Source: Psychrobacter sp. APC 3426 (GTDB lineage Bacteria; Pseudomonadota; Gammaproteobacteria; Pseudomonadales; Moraxellaceae). Taken from it: a stretch of 43,006 nucleotides of DNA. The stretch lies in NCBI RefSeq assembly GCF_030408035.1, contig NZ_JASDCF010000026.1, positions 1-43,006 on the forward strand, read 5' to 3'. Shown piece after piece: positions 25,846 through 34,534 of this stretch (position 1 is the first letter of the stretch; each line of letters starts with the position of its first letter). Under the pieces are notes generated by a model. It had not been told where the DNA came from. It was given only the letters and a program-made list of their open reading frames with translations, and made no database searches. The translations under genes were made by a program, and so were the position numbers.

Positions 25846-26253
25846 ATGGCTGACAATAATACGGAACATAATAATTATCAAACCGGCCTCAAGGTTCGTA
25901 CTGAAGTTATGGGTAAGGCACATGTCAAACGCTCGCTTGATAACGCAACTGGATTTACCCAGCCGTTACAAGACTGGATTATTGAACATGCTTGGGGCAG
26001 CACTTGGCAAGATGACTCAGTATTGCCGCGCAAATACCGCTCCTTAATCACCATCGCCTTTTTAATTGCGCAAAAAAGCCCAACTGAGCTAAAAGGACAT
26101 ATCCGAGGTGCCATTAATAACGGTGCCAGTGTCGCTGAGATTCGAGAAGTATTAATGCACAGTCTGCCATACTGCGGTGCACCTGCCACCCAAGAAGCGT
26201 TTCGTGCTGCCATAGAAATACTGAATGAGTTGGACATTGACATAGATATTTAA
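25846..26253 (+). CDS. Carboxymuconolactone decarboxylase (PcaC)-family protein
   Basis: This 135-residue, all-helical CMD-family protein resembles PcaC, which decarboxylates 4-carboxymuconolactone in the protocatechuate pathway. Family features are LPRKYRSLITIAFLIAQ (about 63-79), LKGHIRGAINNGASVAEIREVL (about 84-105), and YCGAPATQEAFRAA near the end. The CxxC of AhpD-type peroxidase relatives is absent, so it is not AhpD. The start ATG 25846 has AAGGA 7 bases before it. The ATG at 25840 is too close to it. No other pca genes are nearby, so its substrate is open. Confidence 0.87.
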   Translation: MADNNTEHNNYQTGLKVRTEVMGKAHVKRSLDNATGFTQPLQDWIIEHAWGSTWQDDSVLPRKYRSLITIAFLIAQKSPTELKGHIRGAINNGASVAEIREVLMHSLPYCGAPATQEAFRAAIEILNELDIDIDI

Positions 26254-26334
26254 AACTATGGTAATCAGACCAATCGTAGTAGTCTTAATAAGATCAGTTA
26301 GACAACATTCATTGAAAATTAACGCCTAAATTTC

Positions 26335-26343
26335 TGCTATAAT
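26335..26343 (+). promoter_or_regulatory. Extended -10 promoter of lipA
   Basis: TGCTATAAT (26335-26343) is a consensus extended -10 about 73 bases before the lipA ATG. TTGAAA at 26312-26317 is 20 bases upstream of the hexamer, a long spacer. Confidence 0.6.
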
Positions 26344-26415
26344 ATCTCAACTCATAAAACATTTTAATAATTCCATAAACCCTTATACTACAAAGGGTTA
26401 AGAGATAATCTAATT

Positions 26416-27459
26416 ATGACAACTGCCGTACAAACACATGTGCCTGCTGCTAAGGTCAAACCTAAAAAAGCCATTCAGGGCGAAAAGCTACGCGGCTACG
26501 ATAAAGTTGCGCGTATCCCAATTAAGGTAATCCCGACAGTCGAGGCCAAGAAAAAGCCAGATTGGATTCGGGTTAAGATGTCATCGCCTAGCGAGGTGGC
26601 GCGTATCAAAGCCACCTTGCGTGAGCAAAAGCTCTATACCGTCTGTGAAGAAGCCGCTTGCCCTAACCTGCCGCAGTGCTTCGCTGATGGTACGGCAACA
26701 TTTATGATTATGGGTGATATCTGTACCCGTCGCTGTCCGTTCTGTGATGTTGGTCATGGTCGTCCGAATGAATTAGATAAAGACGAACCGCGACATACCG
26801 CTGAGACGATACTCGGCTTGGGACTTAAATATGCCGTTATTACCTCTGTTGATCGCGATGATCTAAAAGATGGCGGTGCTGCCCATTTCGTTGAAGTACT
26901 CAATGAGTCAAGAGCGCTTAGCCCGAACTGCTTAATTGAAATACTCGTACCAGATTTCCGTGGTCGCATGGAAGTGGCTTTAGATCTGCTGACGGAAACA
27001 GCGCCAGATGTCTTCAACCACAATATCGAAACGGTTCCGCGTCTGTATAAAGCCTTCCGCCCAGGCTCTGACTATCAGCATTCATTAGATTTGCTCAAGA
27101 TATATAAAGAACGTCGCCCTGATATCGCTACCAAGTGCGGTTTTATGGTTGGACTTGGTGAAACTGAAGAAGAAGTTTATGCATTGCTTGATGATTTAAA
27201 AGCGCATAACGTGGACATGATTACGGTTGGCCAGTATCTGCAACCTAGTAAAGACCACGCGCCAGTTGATCGTTATGTCCATCCAGACGAGTTCCAGCGC
27301 TATATGGACTACGGCAAAAAGATTGGCTTCTTTAGCATTTGGGCAGGCCCAATGGTACGCTCAAGCTACTTCGCAGACCGCCAATACTATGGTGAAGATT
27401 GCCCAGCGCCAATCCGTAGTAAAAAGGCATTAGAAGCTGAAGGCAAACTTGGTTGTTAG
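26416..27459 (+). CDS. lipA: Lipoyl synthase
   Basis: LipA is a radical-SAM enzyme that inserts two sulfurs into octanoyl groups on lipoate-dependent proteins (PDH, OGDH, GcvH). The 347 residues show both cluster motifs: auxiliary [12 protein letters not shown] (C-x4-C-x5-C, about 77-88) and radical-[11 protein letters not shown] (C-x3-C-x2-C, about 103-110). The conserved end [11 protein letters not shown] contains the RSSY serine that ligates the auxiliary cluster. There is an N-terminal extension of about 30 Lys-rich residues relative to E. coli LipA (321). LipB is not adjacent. It has its own promoter and terminator, so it is monocistronic. Confidence 0.97.
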   Translation: MTTAVQTHVPAAKVKPKKAIQGEKLRGYDKVARIPIKVIPTVEAKKKPDWIRVKMSSPSEVARIKATLREQKLYTVCEEAACPNLPQCFADGTATFMIMGDICTRRCPFCDVGHGRPNELDKDEPRHTAETILGLGLKYAVITSVDRDDLKDGGAAHFVEVLNESRALSPNCLIEILVPDFRGRMEVALDLLTETAPDVFNHNIETVPRLYKAFRPGSDYQHSLDLLKIYKERRPDIATKCGFMVGLGETEEEVYALLDDLKAHNVDMITVGQYLQPSKDHAPVDRYVHPDEFQRYMDYGKKIGFFSIWAGPMVRSSYFADRQYYGEDCPAPIRSKKALEAEGKLGC

Positions 27460-27489
27460 TATTCGATTGATTGAGCCAGTTATTTATAG

Positions 27490-27519
27490 AAAAAGAGACC
27501 TGCTATCGGTCTCTTTTTT
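27490..27519 (+). terminator. Terminator after lipA
   Basis: Perfect stem AAAAGAGACC (27491-27500) with GGTCTCTTTT (27508-27517), loop of 7 bases, then T-run. Confidence 0.9.
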
Positions 27520-27626
27520 GTGCTTATTTTATTGTGTGCTACTCAAAGCTTCTACACTCTTAAACAAGAATAGTGCTATATTTCGAAATAATAAAAACCC
27601 TACCTACCCTATTTAAGGACTGACCA

Positions 27627-28100
27627 ATGAGCAGCGAATTTACCCCACAAGAAGGCTCTTGCTCCTGTTATAGCAATACTTATACGGTCAACAATGCCCC
27701 TGTTGGGCGCTTTATCTGCCACTGTACTATTTGCCAAGAATTCACTGGTCAAGCTTATAATGATGTAACGGTCTTAATGAAGTCCGATGTCAGTGATTTA
27801 AACCTCATCAGAACCAAGTTTCGCCGTTGGAAACTCCCGCCAAATATCAGCCGCGGGCTTTGTACTCGCTGCAATAAACCCAGTATAGAAATAGCGTTGG
27901 GTGGCAGTCTCATATTAGTACCGACTGCCAATTATCCTAATATAGCTGCATTGCCTGAACCGATGATGCATCTGTTTTATAATCGCCGCGTTGATGACAT
28001 GGACGATGATTTACCTAAGTACAATGGCTTTGTACAAAGTCAGGCGATGATTGTTAAAGCAATAACTCAAGGGTTGTATAAGAGAATGAGTAAAGGCTAA
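27627..28100 (+). CDS. GFA (CENP-V/glutathione-dependent formaldehyde-activating) family protein
   Basis: This 157-residue zinc-binding protein has the Mss4-like GFA fold. Its cysteines are CSC near the N-terminus (about 12-14), CHCTIC (about 31-36) and CTRC (about 76-79), which together make the two Zn sites. The family is named for a proposed formaldehyde-glutathione role, but most members have no known activity. The first Cys pair here is CSCYSN, a mild variant of the usual CHCG. AAGGA lies 8 bases before the ATG. It is alone, between lipA and an IS1 element. Confidence 0.87.
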   Translation: MSSEFTPQEGSCSCYSNTYTVNNAPVGRFICHCTICQEFTGQAYNDVTVLMKSDVSDLNLIRTKFRRWKLPPNISRGLCTRCNKPSIEIALGGSLILVPTANYPNIAALPEPMMHLFYNRRVDDMDDDLPKYNGFVQSQAMIVKAITQGLYKRMSKG

Positions 28101-28344
28101 GAGTTGGGATTGAAGATAAAATCCAATTTTATAAACTCAAAAAGCCCTCTTTAAAAAACAGGACTACAAAACACCTATCTATTGCATAAGGTCGTCAAGC
28201 AGCTAAGCACTTAATTAAAATTGACCGCCGCTGAGTTTATAGTTAGATTGGTTATATTCATCATTTATCAAACGACATGCTTAGCACTATTTATCAGCGT
28301 CCAGTACAATAGCGGGTAATAGCCGTATTGCTCTTGAACAATTT
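28101..28344. other. Intergenic region left of IS1
   Basis: AT-rich sequence with no gene seen. At its right end TTGAAC (28333-28338) looks like a -35 box that IS1 has separated from the downstream lipase gene (see findings). Confidence 0.4.
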
Positions 28345-28352
28345 CAGACAAA
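28345..28352. repeat. IS1 target-site duplication, left copy
   Basis: CAGACAAA directly abuts the IS1 end at 28353 and is repeated exactly at 29156-29163, directly after the other IS1 end. An 8-bp duplication is within the range for the IS1 family. Confidence 0.95.
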
Positions 28353-29155
28353 GGTGGTGTTCTAAAAAGTATGCTGGCATCAGACGTAACCATAATTGAC
28401 ATAAAAGAACACCAGATCGAATACTTTAAAGTGATTATCAAGCTTTTTTGAGAAGCAACAAGTCTTTCTAACCGCCCGACACAATCGGTGTCTAAGACGG
28501 CAGTTATTACCTTCAATGCCTACAGTATGAGATTTGCCAACTTGTTTGTTATCACTTTTAAAGGCGGTTATAAAACTGTCCCAGTTGTCCATACTGATAG
28601 AGCCATAGCTGACTGTAAGCTGCTTTAAACGTGCTCTTAACTTCTTAGCCGTTTTTAGGTCACGTTTGCCCCAGACATAAGCGACAATCTCATTAGTAGC
28701 CCGGTCATAAGCATAAATAAGCCAGACTTTACGCTTCTTGCGATACACGTAAGTCCAGAACTCATCAACCTCTAAGCGTTCATAATATCGCTTCTTAGGC
28801 GCGATCTTATAAACAGATGAGCCTATGGTGCCAAGTACTTTACCAATGCTAACCTTGGCTATAACGGCTATGTCTCTAACACCACAACCTCGGACAGTCA
28901 TCAGTCGTATGAGATCTTCTATTCTAGAGTGACAGCCGTTATAGGTTACCGCATGGTCGCCAATAAATTGGCGTTTGCAGTCCTTGCATTGGTAGTTCTG
29001 CTTGCCATAGCTTTTTATACCATTTTTCTTTAGACTAAGACTGTGACAGTCGGGGCAATTGATCTGTATTTGTGTCTTCATAACCTCAAATATATCATCT
29101 TGCTTCGGCTGTCACCTTTCCTTTATTACCCCAGCATACTTTTTGATACACCACC
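28353..29155 (-). mobile_element. Complete IS1-family insertion sequence (803 bp)
   Basis: The terminal inverted repeats are about 25 bp. Both begin GGTGGTGT and end AAAAAGTATGCTGG, with three mismatches between them. The 8-bp direct repeats CAGACAAA flank the element exactly. A single uninterrupted transposase gene fills it. The intact ends, intact gene and perfect target duplication point to a recent insertion. A near-identical second copy is cut by the left edge of the window, in opposite orientation. Confidence 0.96.
28380..29081 (-). CDS. IS1-family transposase, single-ORF type
   Basis: This 233-residue DDE transposase moves the element by cut or copy at its inverted repeats. It starts with a zinc-finger-like CPDCHSLSLKKNG and CKDCKRQF (C-x2-C pairs, about 9-12 and 33-36), then a helix-turn-helix region. 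The catalytic region has LEVDEFWTYV (about 107) and SMDNWDSFITAF (about 163). The third acid lies in VGIEGNNCRLRHR (about 189). Unlike classic IS1 of enterobacteria, no InsA/InsB frameshift is needed. It looks functional. Confidence 0.94.
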   Translation of the reverse strand: MKTQIQINCPDCHSLSLKKNGIKSYGKQNYQCKDCKRQFIGDHAVTYNGCHSRIEDLIRLMTVRGCGVRDIAVIAKVSIGKVLGTIGSSVYKIAPKKRYYERLEVDEFWTYVYRKKRKVWLIYAYDRATNEIVAYVWGKRDLKTAKKLRARLKQLTVSYGSISMDNWDSFITAFKSDNKQVGKSHTVGIEGNNCRLRHRLCRAVRKTCCFSKKLDNHFKVFDLVFFYVNYGYV

Positions 29156-29163
29156 CAGACAAA
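29156..29163. repeat. IS1 target-site duplication, right copy
   Basis: CAGACAAA, identical to 28345-28352. Confidence 0.95.
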
Positions 29164-29238
29164 TTATATCGTGCCAGTTATAGTTTATCTCTATCAAAAC
29201 AACACGCCCAGCATTCAACTGATTTACAGGAAGCATTT

Positions 29239-30195
29239 ATGAGTAACAACACTGATAGCAGTAACGACCATATTTTATCCTCAGATAATATTCATTATTT
29301 GCATCACCGTTTCTTTGAACCAAGTAACGGCGACACAACCATACAAGCCACCTTGCTCATCGTTCATGGTATGGCAGAGCATGGTGGTCGTTATGCAGAC
29401 TTCGCTCAGTTTTTAGCAGACAATGGTGTCGCGGTGGCAACTTATGACCATTTGGGACATGGAAAGACCGTTAAAACCGACGCAGATTTTGGTTTTTTTG
29501 CTGACGAGCATCCTGTACAGTCGTTACTAAAAGACGTCATTGTCATGGCAGACAGCTTAAAAGCCCGTCACCCTGAGGTACCGCACTTTGTGATGGGTCA
29601 TTCTATGGGCTCATTTATCGTGCGCAACGTCCTAAAGCATCACGCGCACAACTTTGCAGGTGCTATATTGATGGGCAGCGCGGACGCCAACCCATTGACC
29701 AAATTACTGCTACCCGTCAATAAAATACTAGCCAAAGTCGCGCCGAGACAACCAAATGCTGTATTTGCTGATGTGATGAACAAAGTCCTTAATAGTAAGC
29801 TTAAAAACCGTATTTCATCATCAGAATTTGCTTGGCTAAATGAAGACCCTGACGCTATTGCCGCTTATGAAGCTGATCCGTTGACAGGCTTCGACTTCAC
29901 CAACAATGGCTTTATGACGTTATTCTCTCTCATGGAAACAGGGATAAATAAACGTTGGGCGACAACGATTGCTAAAAACTTCCCGATGCTGTTTATCAGT
30001 GGTGAAGATGACCCAATTGGGGATATGGGTAAAGGCATTCGCAACATTGTCACTCGCTTAAACAAGCAGAACTTTAGCAATGTAGATATCCAACTTTATC
30101 CAAACATGCGTCATGAGCCATTGCATGAAAAGAATCATCAAGCGGTCTATCAGGATATATTGGAGTGGATAGAAGACAATACCTCAGACGCTTAG
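29239..30195 (+). CDS. Alpha/beta hydrolase, monoacylglycerol lipase-like
   Basis: This 318-residue serine hydrolase belongs to the lysophospholipase/monoglyceride lipase group (Hydrolase_4). Motifs are the oxyanion segment VHGMAEHGGRY (about 41-51), the nucleophile elbow GHSMGSF (Ser about 122), the acid FISGEDDPIGD (about 254) and the histidine NMRHEPLHE (about 292). The HGMAEH signature is typical of monoglyceride lipases. ATG 29239 has ACAGGA 8 bases before it. The frame is open upstream into the IS1 end, but that is an accident of the insertion. The IS1 element ends only 83 bases before the start and probably changed the promoter. Confidence 0.92.
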   Translation: MSNNTDSSNDHILSSDNIHYLHHRFFEPSNGDTTIQATLLIVHGMAEHGGRYADFAQFLADNGVAVATYDHLGHGKTVKTDADFGFFADEHPVQSLLKDVIVMADSLKARHPEVPHFVMGHSMGSFIVRNVLKHHAHNFAGAILMGSADANPLTKLLLPVNKILAKVAPRQPNAVFADVMNKVLNSKLKNRISSSEFAWLNEDPDAIAAYEADPLTGFDFTNNGFMTLFSLMETGINKRWATTIAKNFPMLFISGEDDPIGDMGKGIRNIVTRLNKQNFSNVDIQLYPNMRHEPLHEKNHQAVYQDILEWIEDNTSDA

Positions 30196-30495
30196 CACTT
30201 GTTTGAAACCATTCAGCACAGATGAATTAGAAAGGTACAAACTGAGAATGTCCTTATATTACTTGTGCGTTGAGGCATCTATTCTGAATATGCTCATAGA
30301 GAATAAGTAATGAGGTTACACTGAACCCGTTTGCTAAAAACGGTCAAATTAGCGACAATACGATAAGCACGTTTTTCGTCTCAGTGGCAATCATGCGCTC
30401 ATTATTAGATTTACTTTTACTAGGACGTATTGCACATTCGCCAATGCGCTCTAAGCATTAATTTACTTTATCTTTCATCAATTTTAGGAATATTT
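30196..30495. other. Intergenic region before dapD
   Basis: I see no gene, no clear terminator for the lipase gene, and no recognised riboswitch (in particular no lysine-type leader) in these 300 bases. Confidence 0.4.
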
Positions 30496-31317
30496 ATGTC
30501 ATTGCAACAAACCATTGAACAAGCCTTTGAAAATCGTAACGAATATAGTCCAGCAACCATGCCACAAGACGTACGCGACGCCATTAATAAAGTGCTTGAA
30601 CAACTAGACAATGGTAGCTTGCGCGTTGCTGAAAAGAAAGATGGCGAGTGGATTGTCAATCAATGGGCTAAAAAAGCCGTATTGCTCTCTTTTCGTTTGA
30701 ATGATAACTACGTTCAAGCCGCCGGCGACCATGTGCAGTTTTATGACAAAGTACCCACTAAGTTTGCTGATTGGACTGAAGCTCAATTTAAAGAAGCCGG
30801 TGTTCGTGTTGTACCACCAGCGGTTGCGCGTAAAGGCTCATATATCGCAGCAGGTGCAGTATTAATGCCATCGTATGTCAATATTGGTGCTTATGTTGAC
30901 CAAGGCGCCATGGTAGATACATGGGCAACAGTTGGTTCATGTGCGCAAATCGGTAAAAACGTCCATCTATCAGGCGGCGTGGGTATCGGCGGCGTACTTG
31001 AGCCACTACAAGCCAACCCAACGATTATCGAAGACAATTGCTTCATCGGTGCACGCTCTGAAATCGTTGAAGGCGTTATCGTAGAAGAAGGCGCAGTTAT
31101 CTCTATGGGTGTTTACATTGGTCAATCTACGCGCATTTATGACCGCGAAACGGGCGAGATTCATCGCGGCCGTGTCCCTGCGGGCTCAGTTGTCGTACCA
31201 GGTAGCTTGCCTTCTGAAGATGGCACGCATAGCTTATATGCCGCTATCATCGTGAAAAAAGTGGATGCACAAACTCGTGCTAAAACGTCCGTGAATGAGT
31301 TATTACGCTTAGCGTAA
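30496..31317 (+). CDS. dapD: Tetrahydrodipicolinate N-succinyltransferase
   Basis: DapD transfers succinate from succinyl-CoA to tetrahydrodipicolinate in the succinylase branch of lysine and diaminopimelate synthesis. The 273 residues match E. coli DapD (274). It has the N-terminal helical domain and the left-handed beta-helix made of hexapeptide repeats (about 110-230), including [20 protein letters not shown] and [21 protein letters not shown] precedes ATG 30496. The frame upstream (to 30430) has no better start. A terminator follows, so it is transcribed alone. Confidence 0.97.
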   Translation: MSLQQTIEQAFENRNEYSPATMPQDVRDAINKVLEQLDNGSLRVAEKKDGEWIVNQWAKKAVLLSFRLNDNYVQAAGDHVQFYDKVPTKFADWTEAQFKEAGVRVVPPAVARKGSYIAAGAVLMPSYVNIGAYVDQGAMVDTWATVGSCAQIGKNVHLSGGVGIGGVLEPLQANPTIIEDNCFIGARSEIVEGVIVEEGAVISMGVYIGQSTRIYDRETGEIHRGRVPAGSVVVPGSLPSEDGTHSLYAAIIVKKVDAQTRAKTSVNELLRLA

Positions 31318-31346
31318 TCTTTCATCGCTGCATTCGTTGTTTTAGT

Positions 31347-31383
31347 AAAAAAGATGTTGGGGCTAACTCCAGCATCTTTTTTG
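31347..31383 (+). terminator. Terminator after dapD
   Basis: AAAAAAGATGTTGG (31347-31360) pairs with CCAGCATCTTTTTT (31369-31382), one G-U, 8-base loop. Confidence 0.9.
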
Positions 31384-31462
31384 TTGCCTTGTAGCAGGTA
31401 AATAGCAGCTTAATAAAGGTCGTTAGGCTATAATTCCTTTTATTAGATATCTATTATTCACA

Positions 31463-31600
31463 TATAATCAAAATATTCTAAAAACGCTTCGATATTGCTG
31501 ATATCAATTTTTTGTAGCCTCTGTCTGCGCAGGCACAGCAAGCAAGAAAAATTGATATCAGCAGAACGTGATGTATCGATATTACTTTTCACTGACTATA
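31463..31600. repeat. MITE-like element, copy B (138 bp)
   Basis: Ends TATAATCA (31463-31470) and TGACTATA (31593-31600). The central arms GCTGATATCAATTTTT (31497-31512) and AAAAATTGATATCAGC (31547-31562) are perfectly complementary. It is about 94% identical to copy A (12786-12923), with the same length and the same orientation. It lies about 100 bases upstream of queE, so it could influence queE expression. The rest of 31318-31704 holds only the dapD terminator. Confidence 0.9.
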
Positions 31601-31704
31601 TAAAGCAACATACCTATAAAGCAATATAGCCATAAATCGCTTTTCGACTACGATTGCTAAATACCTCAACGCTTTATCAACCTTTAAATGTATTTGAAAA
31701 CATT

Positions 31705-32436
31705 ATGAGCATGTCTCCATTACGCACCGTTGCCATTCCTGTTACTGACCCTGAAGCAGGACTTCGCCTCACTGAAATTTTCTATTCTTTACAAGGCGAA
31801 GCACTAACCTCAGGCTTGCCAACGATATTTGTCCGCCTGACCGGCTGTCCGCTACGCTGTGTCTATTGCGATACCGAATACGCCTTTACAGGTGGCGAGC
31901 GTCAAGCGCTTGAAACCATCATAGACACGATTAAAAACTACCCTTGCAAACGTATCTGCCTGACGGGCGGTGAGCCTTTGGCACAGCCGAATGCCATTGA
32001 GCTTATGACGCGCTTACTGGCTGATGATTATGAGATTTCTCTTGAGACGGCAGGTGCGCTCACGGTAGAAAACGTCCCGCCAGCAGTCAGCAAAGTCATG
32101 GATATCAAAACGCCAAGCTCAGGTGAAGTCGATAAAAACCTATGGTCAAATCTTGACTACTTGACTCAGCATGATCAGATTAAGTTTGTCATTATGAATC
32201 GTGAGGACTACGATTGGGCGAGAGCAAAATTGTTCGAGCATAAGCTTAATAAGTTGGTCGGTACGGTTTGGTTTTCACCAATGTTCAATGTAGCAGTTGA
32301 TACTGATGAAGCATCCAGCCCTGAAGTGCCTGTACTGGCGAAAGAGTTGGCGGAATGGATGTTAGCTGATGCCTTGCCAGTGCGCTTTCAATTGCAATTG
32401 CACAAGATCATTTGGGCCGATGCCAAAGGTAAATAG
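31705..32436 (+). CDS. queE: 7-carboxy-7-deazaguanine synthase QueE
   Basis: QueE is a radical-SAM enzyme that turns 6-carboxytetrahydropterin into 7-carboxy-7-deazaguanine, the ring-contracting step toward preQ0 and queuosine. The 243 residues show FYSLQGEALTSGLPTIFVRL (about 27-46), the cluster motif CPLRCVYCDTEYAF (C-x3-C-x2-C), the GGEP motif TGGEPLAQP, and a Q-x-HK end typical of QueE. The start is not certain. ATG 31705 and ATG 31711 are both possible and neither has a strong Shine-Dalgarno; the frame opens at a TTG at 31654. It works in the same pathway as yhhQ at 6626. Confidence 0.94.
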   Translation: MSMSPLRTVAIPVTDPEAGLRLTEIFYSLQGEALTSGLPTIFVRLTGCPLRCVYCDTEYAFTGGERQALETIIDTIKNYPCKRICLTGGEPLAQPNAIELMTRLLADDYEISLETAGALTVENVPPAVSKVMDIKTPSSGEVDKNLWSNLDYLTQHDQIKFVIMNREDYDWARAKLFEHKLNKLVGTVWFSPMFNVAVDTDEASSPEVPVLAKELAEWMLADALPVRFQLQLHKIIWADAKGK

Positions 32437-32567
32437 CCAATAATTAACAACTGAAAACGAATAGCCGACCTATTTCTGTGAACTTGCTTGATTAATGTCA
32501 TCGTGTTTACACAGTCGTTAATCCGCATATTTAAAAGTAAATACCAGTCAGATGTAAGGACACTGGA

Positions 32568-33722
32568 ATGGTCAGATTGATTTTGTTAGGCCTATTAGCT
32601 GGTGCTTTTTTTAGCTCAACATTTATCTTAAACGAGCTGATGAGTGCAGCCGGTGGTCATTGGTTTTGGTCAGCCAGTCTACGTTACGTTTTTATGTGGC
32701 TGATTATCACTGGTATCATTATGGCGCAGTATGGTTTTGGTCGCATTAGAGAGCTGACCACTATCTTCTGTCAACATTGGGGCTTTTGGTGTATTACCGG
32801 CAGTATTGGTTTTGGATTATTTTATACAGGTATTTGCTACGCGGCTGATCACGTCGCGGGTTGGGTGGTCGCGGCGACATTTATGTTCACTGTGGTCACC
32901 AGTTTGCTCGTACTATTAGCTTTTGGTCAGCGCTTTGATAAAAAATTCATTATTTATGCCATATTGGTCTTTATCGGTGTGGTGCTGGTCAATGTCAGCG
33001 AAGGCCTGCGCGCCGCGGCTGTAACAGATATTAATGCTGCGCCAATGGCAGAGATGCTACTGTATGGTGCTTTGCCCGCTTTAATCGCCGCCTTTAGTTA
33101 TCCCATCGGTAATCAGTTGGTCTGGCAAGTTTCTCATAACTCGCGCAAGCATACGACTGAGCGGCATCGCGCACAAACGCTCAGTGCTCAGACAAATAGT
33201 GCCGATGAGCAGCCGCTGGTATCTGAAGCCTATGATCTATCTGATAGCCTCTACGATGCGACTGACGATAACACCGATAATGACAATCCTCACGCCCGTC
33301 TTACCAATACCTCCTCACCTTCTATATTACAGACTCTAATCGCCCGTATCCCTGCTATTGAAACGACATTGCTGCACAATGCTTTTAATAAAGTCTGGCT
33401 CATGACACTCGGTAGTTTGCCATTCTGGCTATTTTTGGGCATTATAGTGCGACCTGAACGGCCAGATACCACACAGCTGTTCAATACTTTGCTCGTGGCT
33501 GTATTGGCAGGTGTAGCGGCCACCACTATATTTTTATATGCGCGTGGTCAGGCGGTTACGTCAAGCGAAGTCGCTGGCGTCGACTCAACCCAGGCCAGTG
33601 AAGTGGTGTTTGCATTAATCGGCGGTATATTATTATTAAATAATTCTATTCCGTCAGCGATGGGCTTGGTCGGTATCGGACTGATTATTTTAGGACTGAT
33701 ATTGTTTGCAAAAGACGGCTAA
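32568..33722 (+). CDS. Multidrug resistance efflux transporter, EmrE/DMT type
   Basis: This ten-helix inner-membrane exporter of the drug/metabolite superfamily is of the long multidrug-efflux (EmrE-like) family. Substrates cannot be read from sequence. The 384 residues include AGAFFSSTFILNELMSAAGGHWFW at the start (helix 1 and loop) and TSSEVAGVDSTQASEVVFALIGG near the C-terminus. An insertion of roughly 70 hydrophilic, Asp/Ser/Thr-rich residues (about 190-258) separates the two halves. It would be a cytoplasmic or periplasmic loop, longer than usual for the family. AAGGA lies 9 bases before the ATG. It follows queE by 131 bases. Confidence 0.88.
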   Translation: MVRLILLGLLAGAFFSSTFILNELMSAAGGHWFWSASLRYVFMWLIITGIIMAQYGFGRIRELTTIFCQHWGFWCITGSIGFGLFYTGICYAADHVAGWVVAATFMFTVVTSLLVLLAFGQRFDKKFIIYAILVFIGVVLVNVSEGLRAAAVTDINAAPMAEMLLYGALPALIAAFSYPIGNQLVWQVSHNSRKHTTERHRAQTLSAQTNSADEQPLVSEAYDLSDSLYDATDDNTDNDNPHARLTNTSSPSILQTLIARIPAIETTLLHNAFNKVWLMTLGSLPFWLFLGIIVRPERPDTTQLFNTLLVAVLAGVAATTIFLYARGQAVTSSEVAGVDSTQASEVVFALIGGILLLNNSIPSAMGLVGIGLIILGLILFAKDG

Positions 33723-33874
33723 TTGGCTTACAAATAATGGCTGAATAGCATTCTTTTACTGAGTTGAAGACAATGAGATTATTGAACTCATTGATATAAG
33801 AACCTCCAATACTTACGACGTATAAAACACAGCCAGCCAATCCAACTTAACGGTCACTACTTGGTACTATAACG

Positions 33875-34510
33875 ATGGTTAATGATTTGATTTTTCCTGA
33901 TATTTTATTGTACTTACTGGATATGATCGGCGTGATTGCTTGCGCGATAGCAGGTACTTTACTTGCGCAGCATAAAGGCTTTGACATTGCTGGTTGTATC
34001 CTAGTATCGATGGTCAATGCCATCGGCGGTGGTACACTACGTGATATGGCGCTAGACCGTCATCCATTATTTTGGATGACAGATCTCAACTATGTGATCG
34101 TTATCACGGTGACCTCTCTTATCCTACAGATATTCTTTCATCTCTATCATAAGATTGATAATGCGCTTAAGTTTTTTGATGCTATCGGACTCGCGGCCTT
34201 TAGTGTCATCGGCTTTAAGGTTGCTTTAAATCAAGACGTGTCGCCCCTGATTGCTATTATGATGGGTGTTTGGACGGCTATTATTGGTGGTCTACTACGC
34301 GATATTATCTGTAATGAGATTCCGTTATTGCTACAACGAGAGATTTATATCACGGCCAGTATCGCAGGCTCTACGACCTATTTGTTTTTGCAGTATTTCG
34401 GTGTCGATGCGGGTATCAATGAGTTTATTATGCTGTTCGTTATCTTTGTCGTACGTATGCTAGCGCTTAGATTTGATTGGCACCTACCGTCTATTCGCTT
34501 GGTTGATTAA
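33875..34510 (+). CDS. Trimeric intracellular cation (TRIC) channel family protein, copy 1
   Basis: This 211-residue membrane protein of the TRIC/UPF0126 (YadS/YicG) family forms a trimeric K+-permeable channel in characterised members. Seven hydrophobic helices are visible, built as two repeats. The repeat motifs are GGGTLRDMALDRHPLFWM (about 49-66) and GGLLRDIICNEIPLLLQREI (about 131-150). A second gene of the same family begins 24 bases after its stop, so the two are very likely co-transcribed. No strong Shine-Dalgarno is seen ahead of ATG 33875. Confidence 0.93.
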   Translation: MVNDLIFPDILLYLLDMIGVIACAIAGTLLAQHKGFDIAGCILVSMVNAIGGGTLRDMALDRHPLFWMTDLNYVIVITVTSLILQIFFHLYHKIDNALKFFDAIGLAAFSVIGFKVALNQDVSPLIAIMMGVWTAIIGGLLRDIICNEIPLLLQREIYITASIAGSTTYLFLQYFGVDAGINEFIMLFVIFVVRMLALRFDWHLPSIRLVD

Positions 34511-34534
34511 AATGAATTTTAATGAGAATCACCC

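Noticed and set aside
128..28352. Composite transposon bounded by the two IS1 copies
   Set aside because: The interval includes core genes (rlmKL, acnB, lipA), and the right copy has its own target duplication, which fits independent insertions better.
29059..29238. 60-residue extension of the lipase gene into IS1
   Set aside because: The frame is open there only because of the inserted IS1. ATG 29239 has ACAGGA and gives the expected N-terminus.
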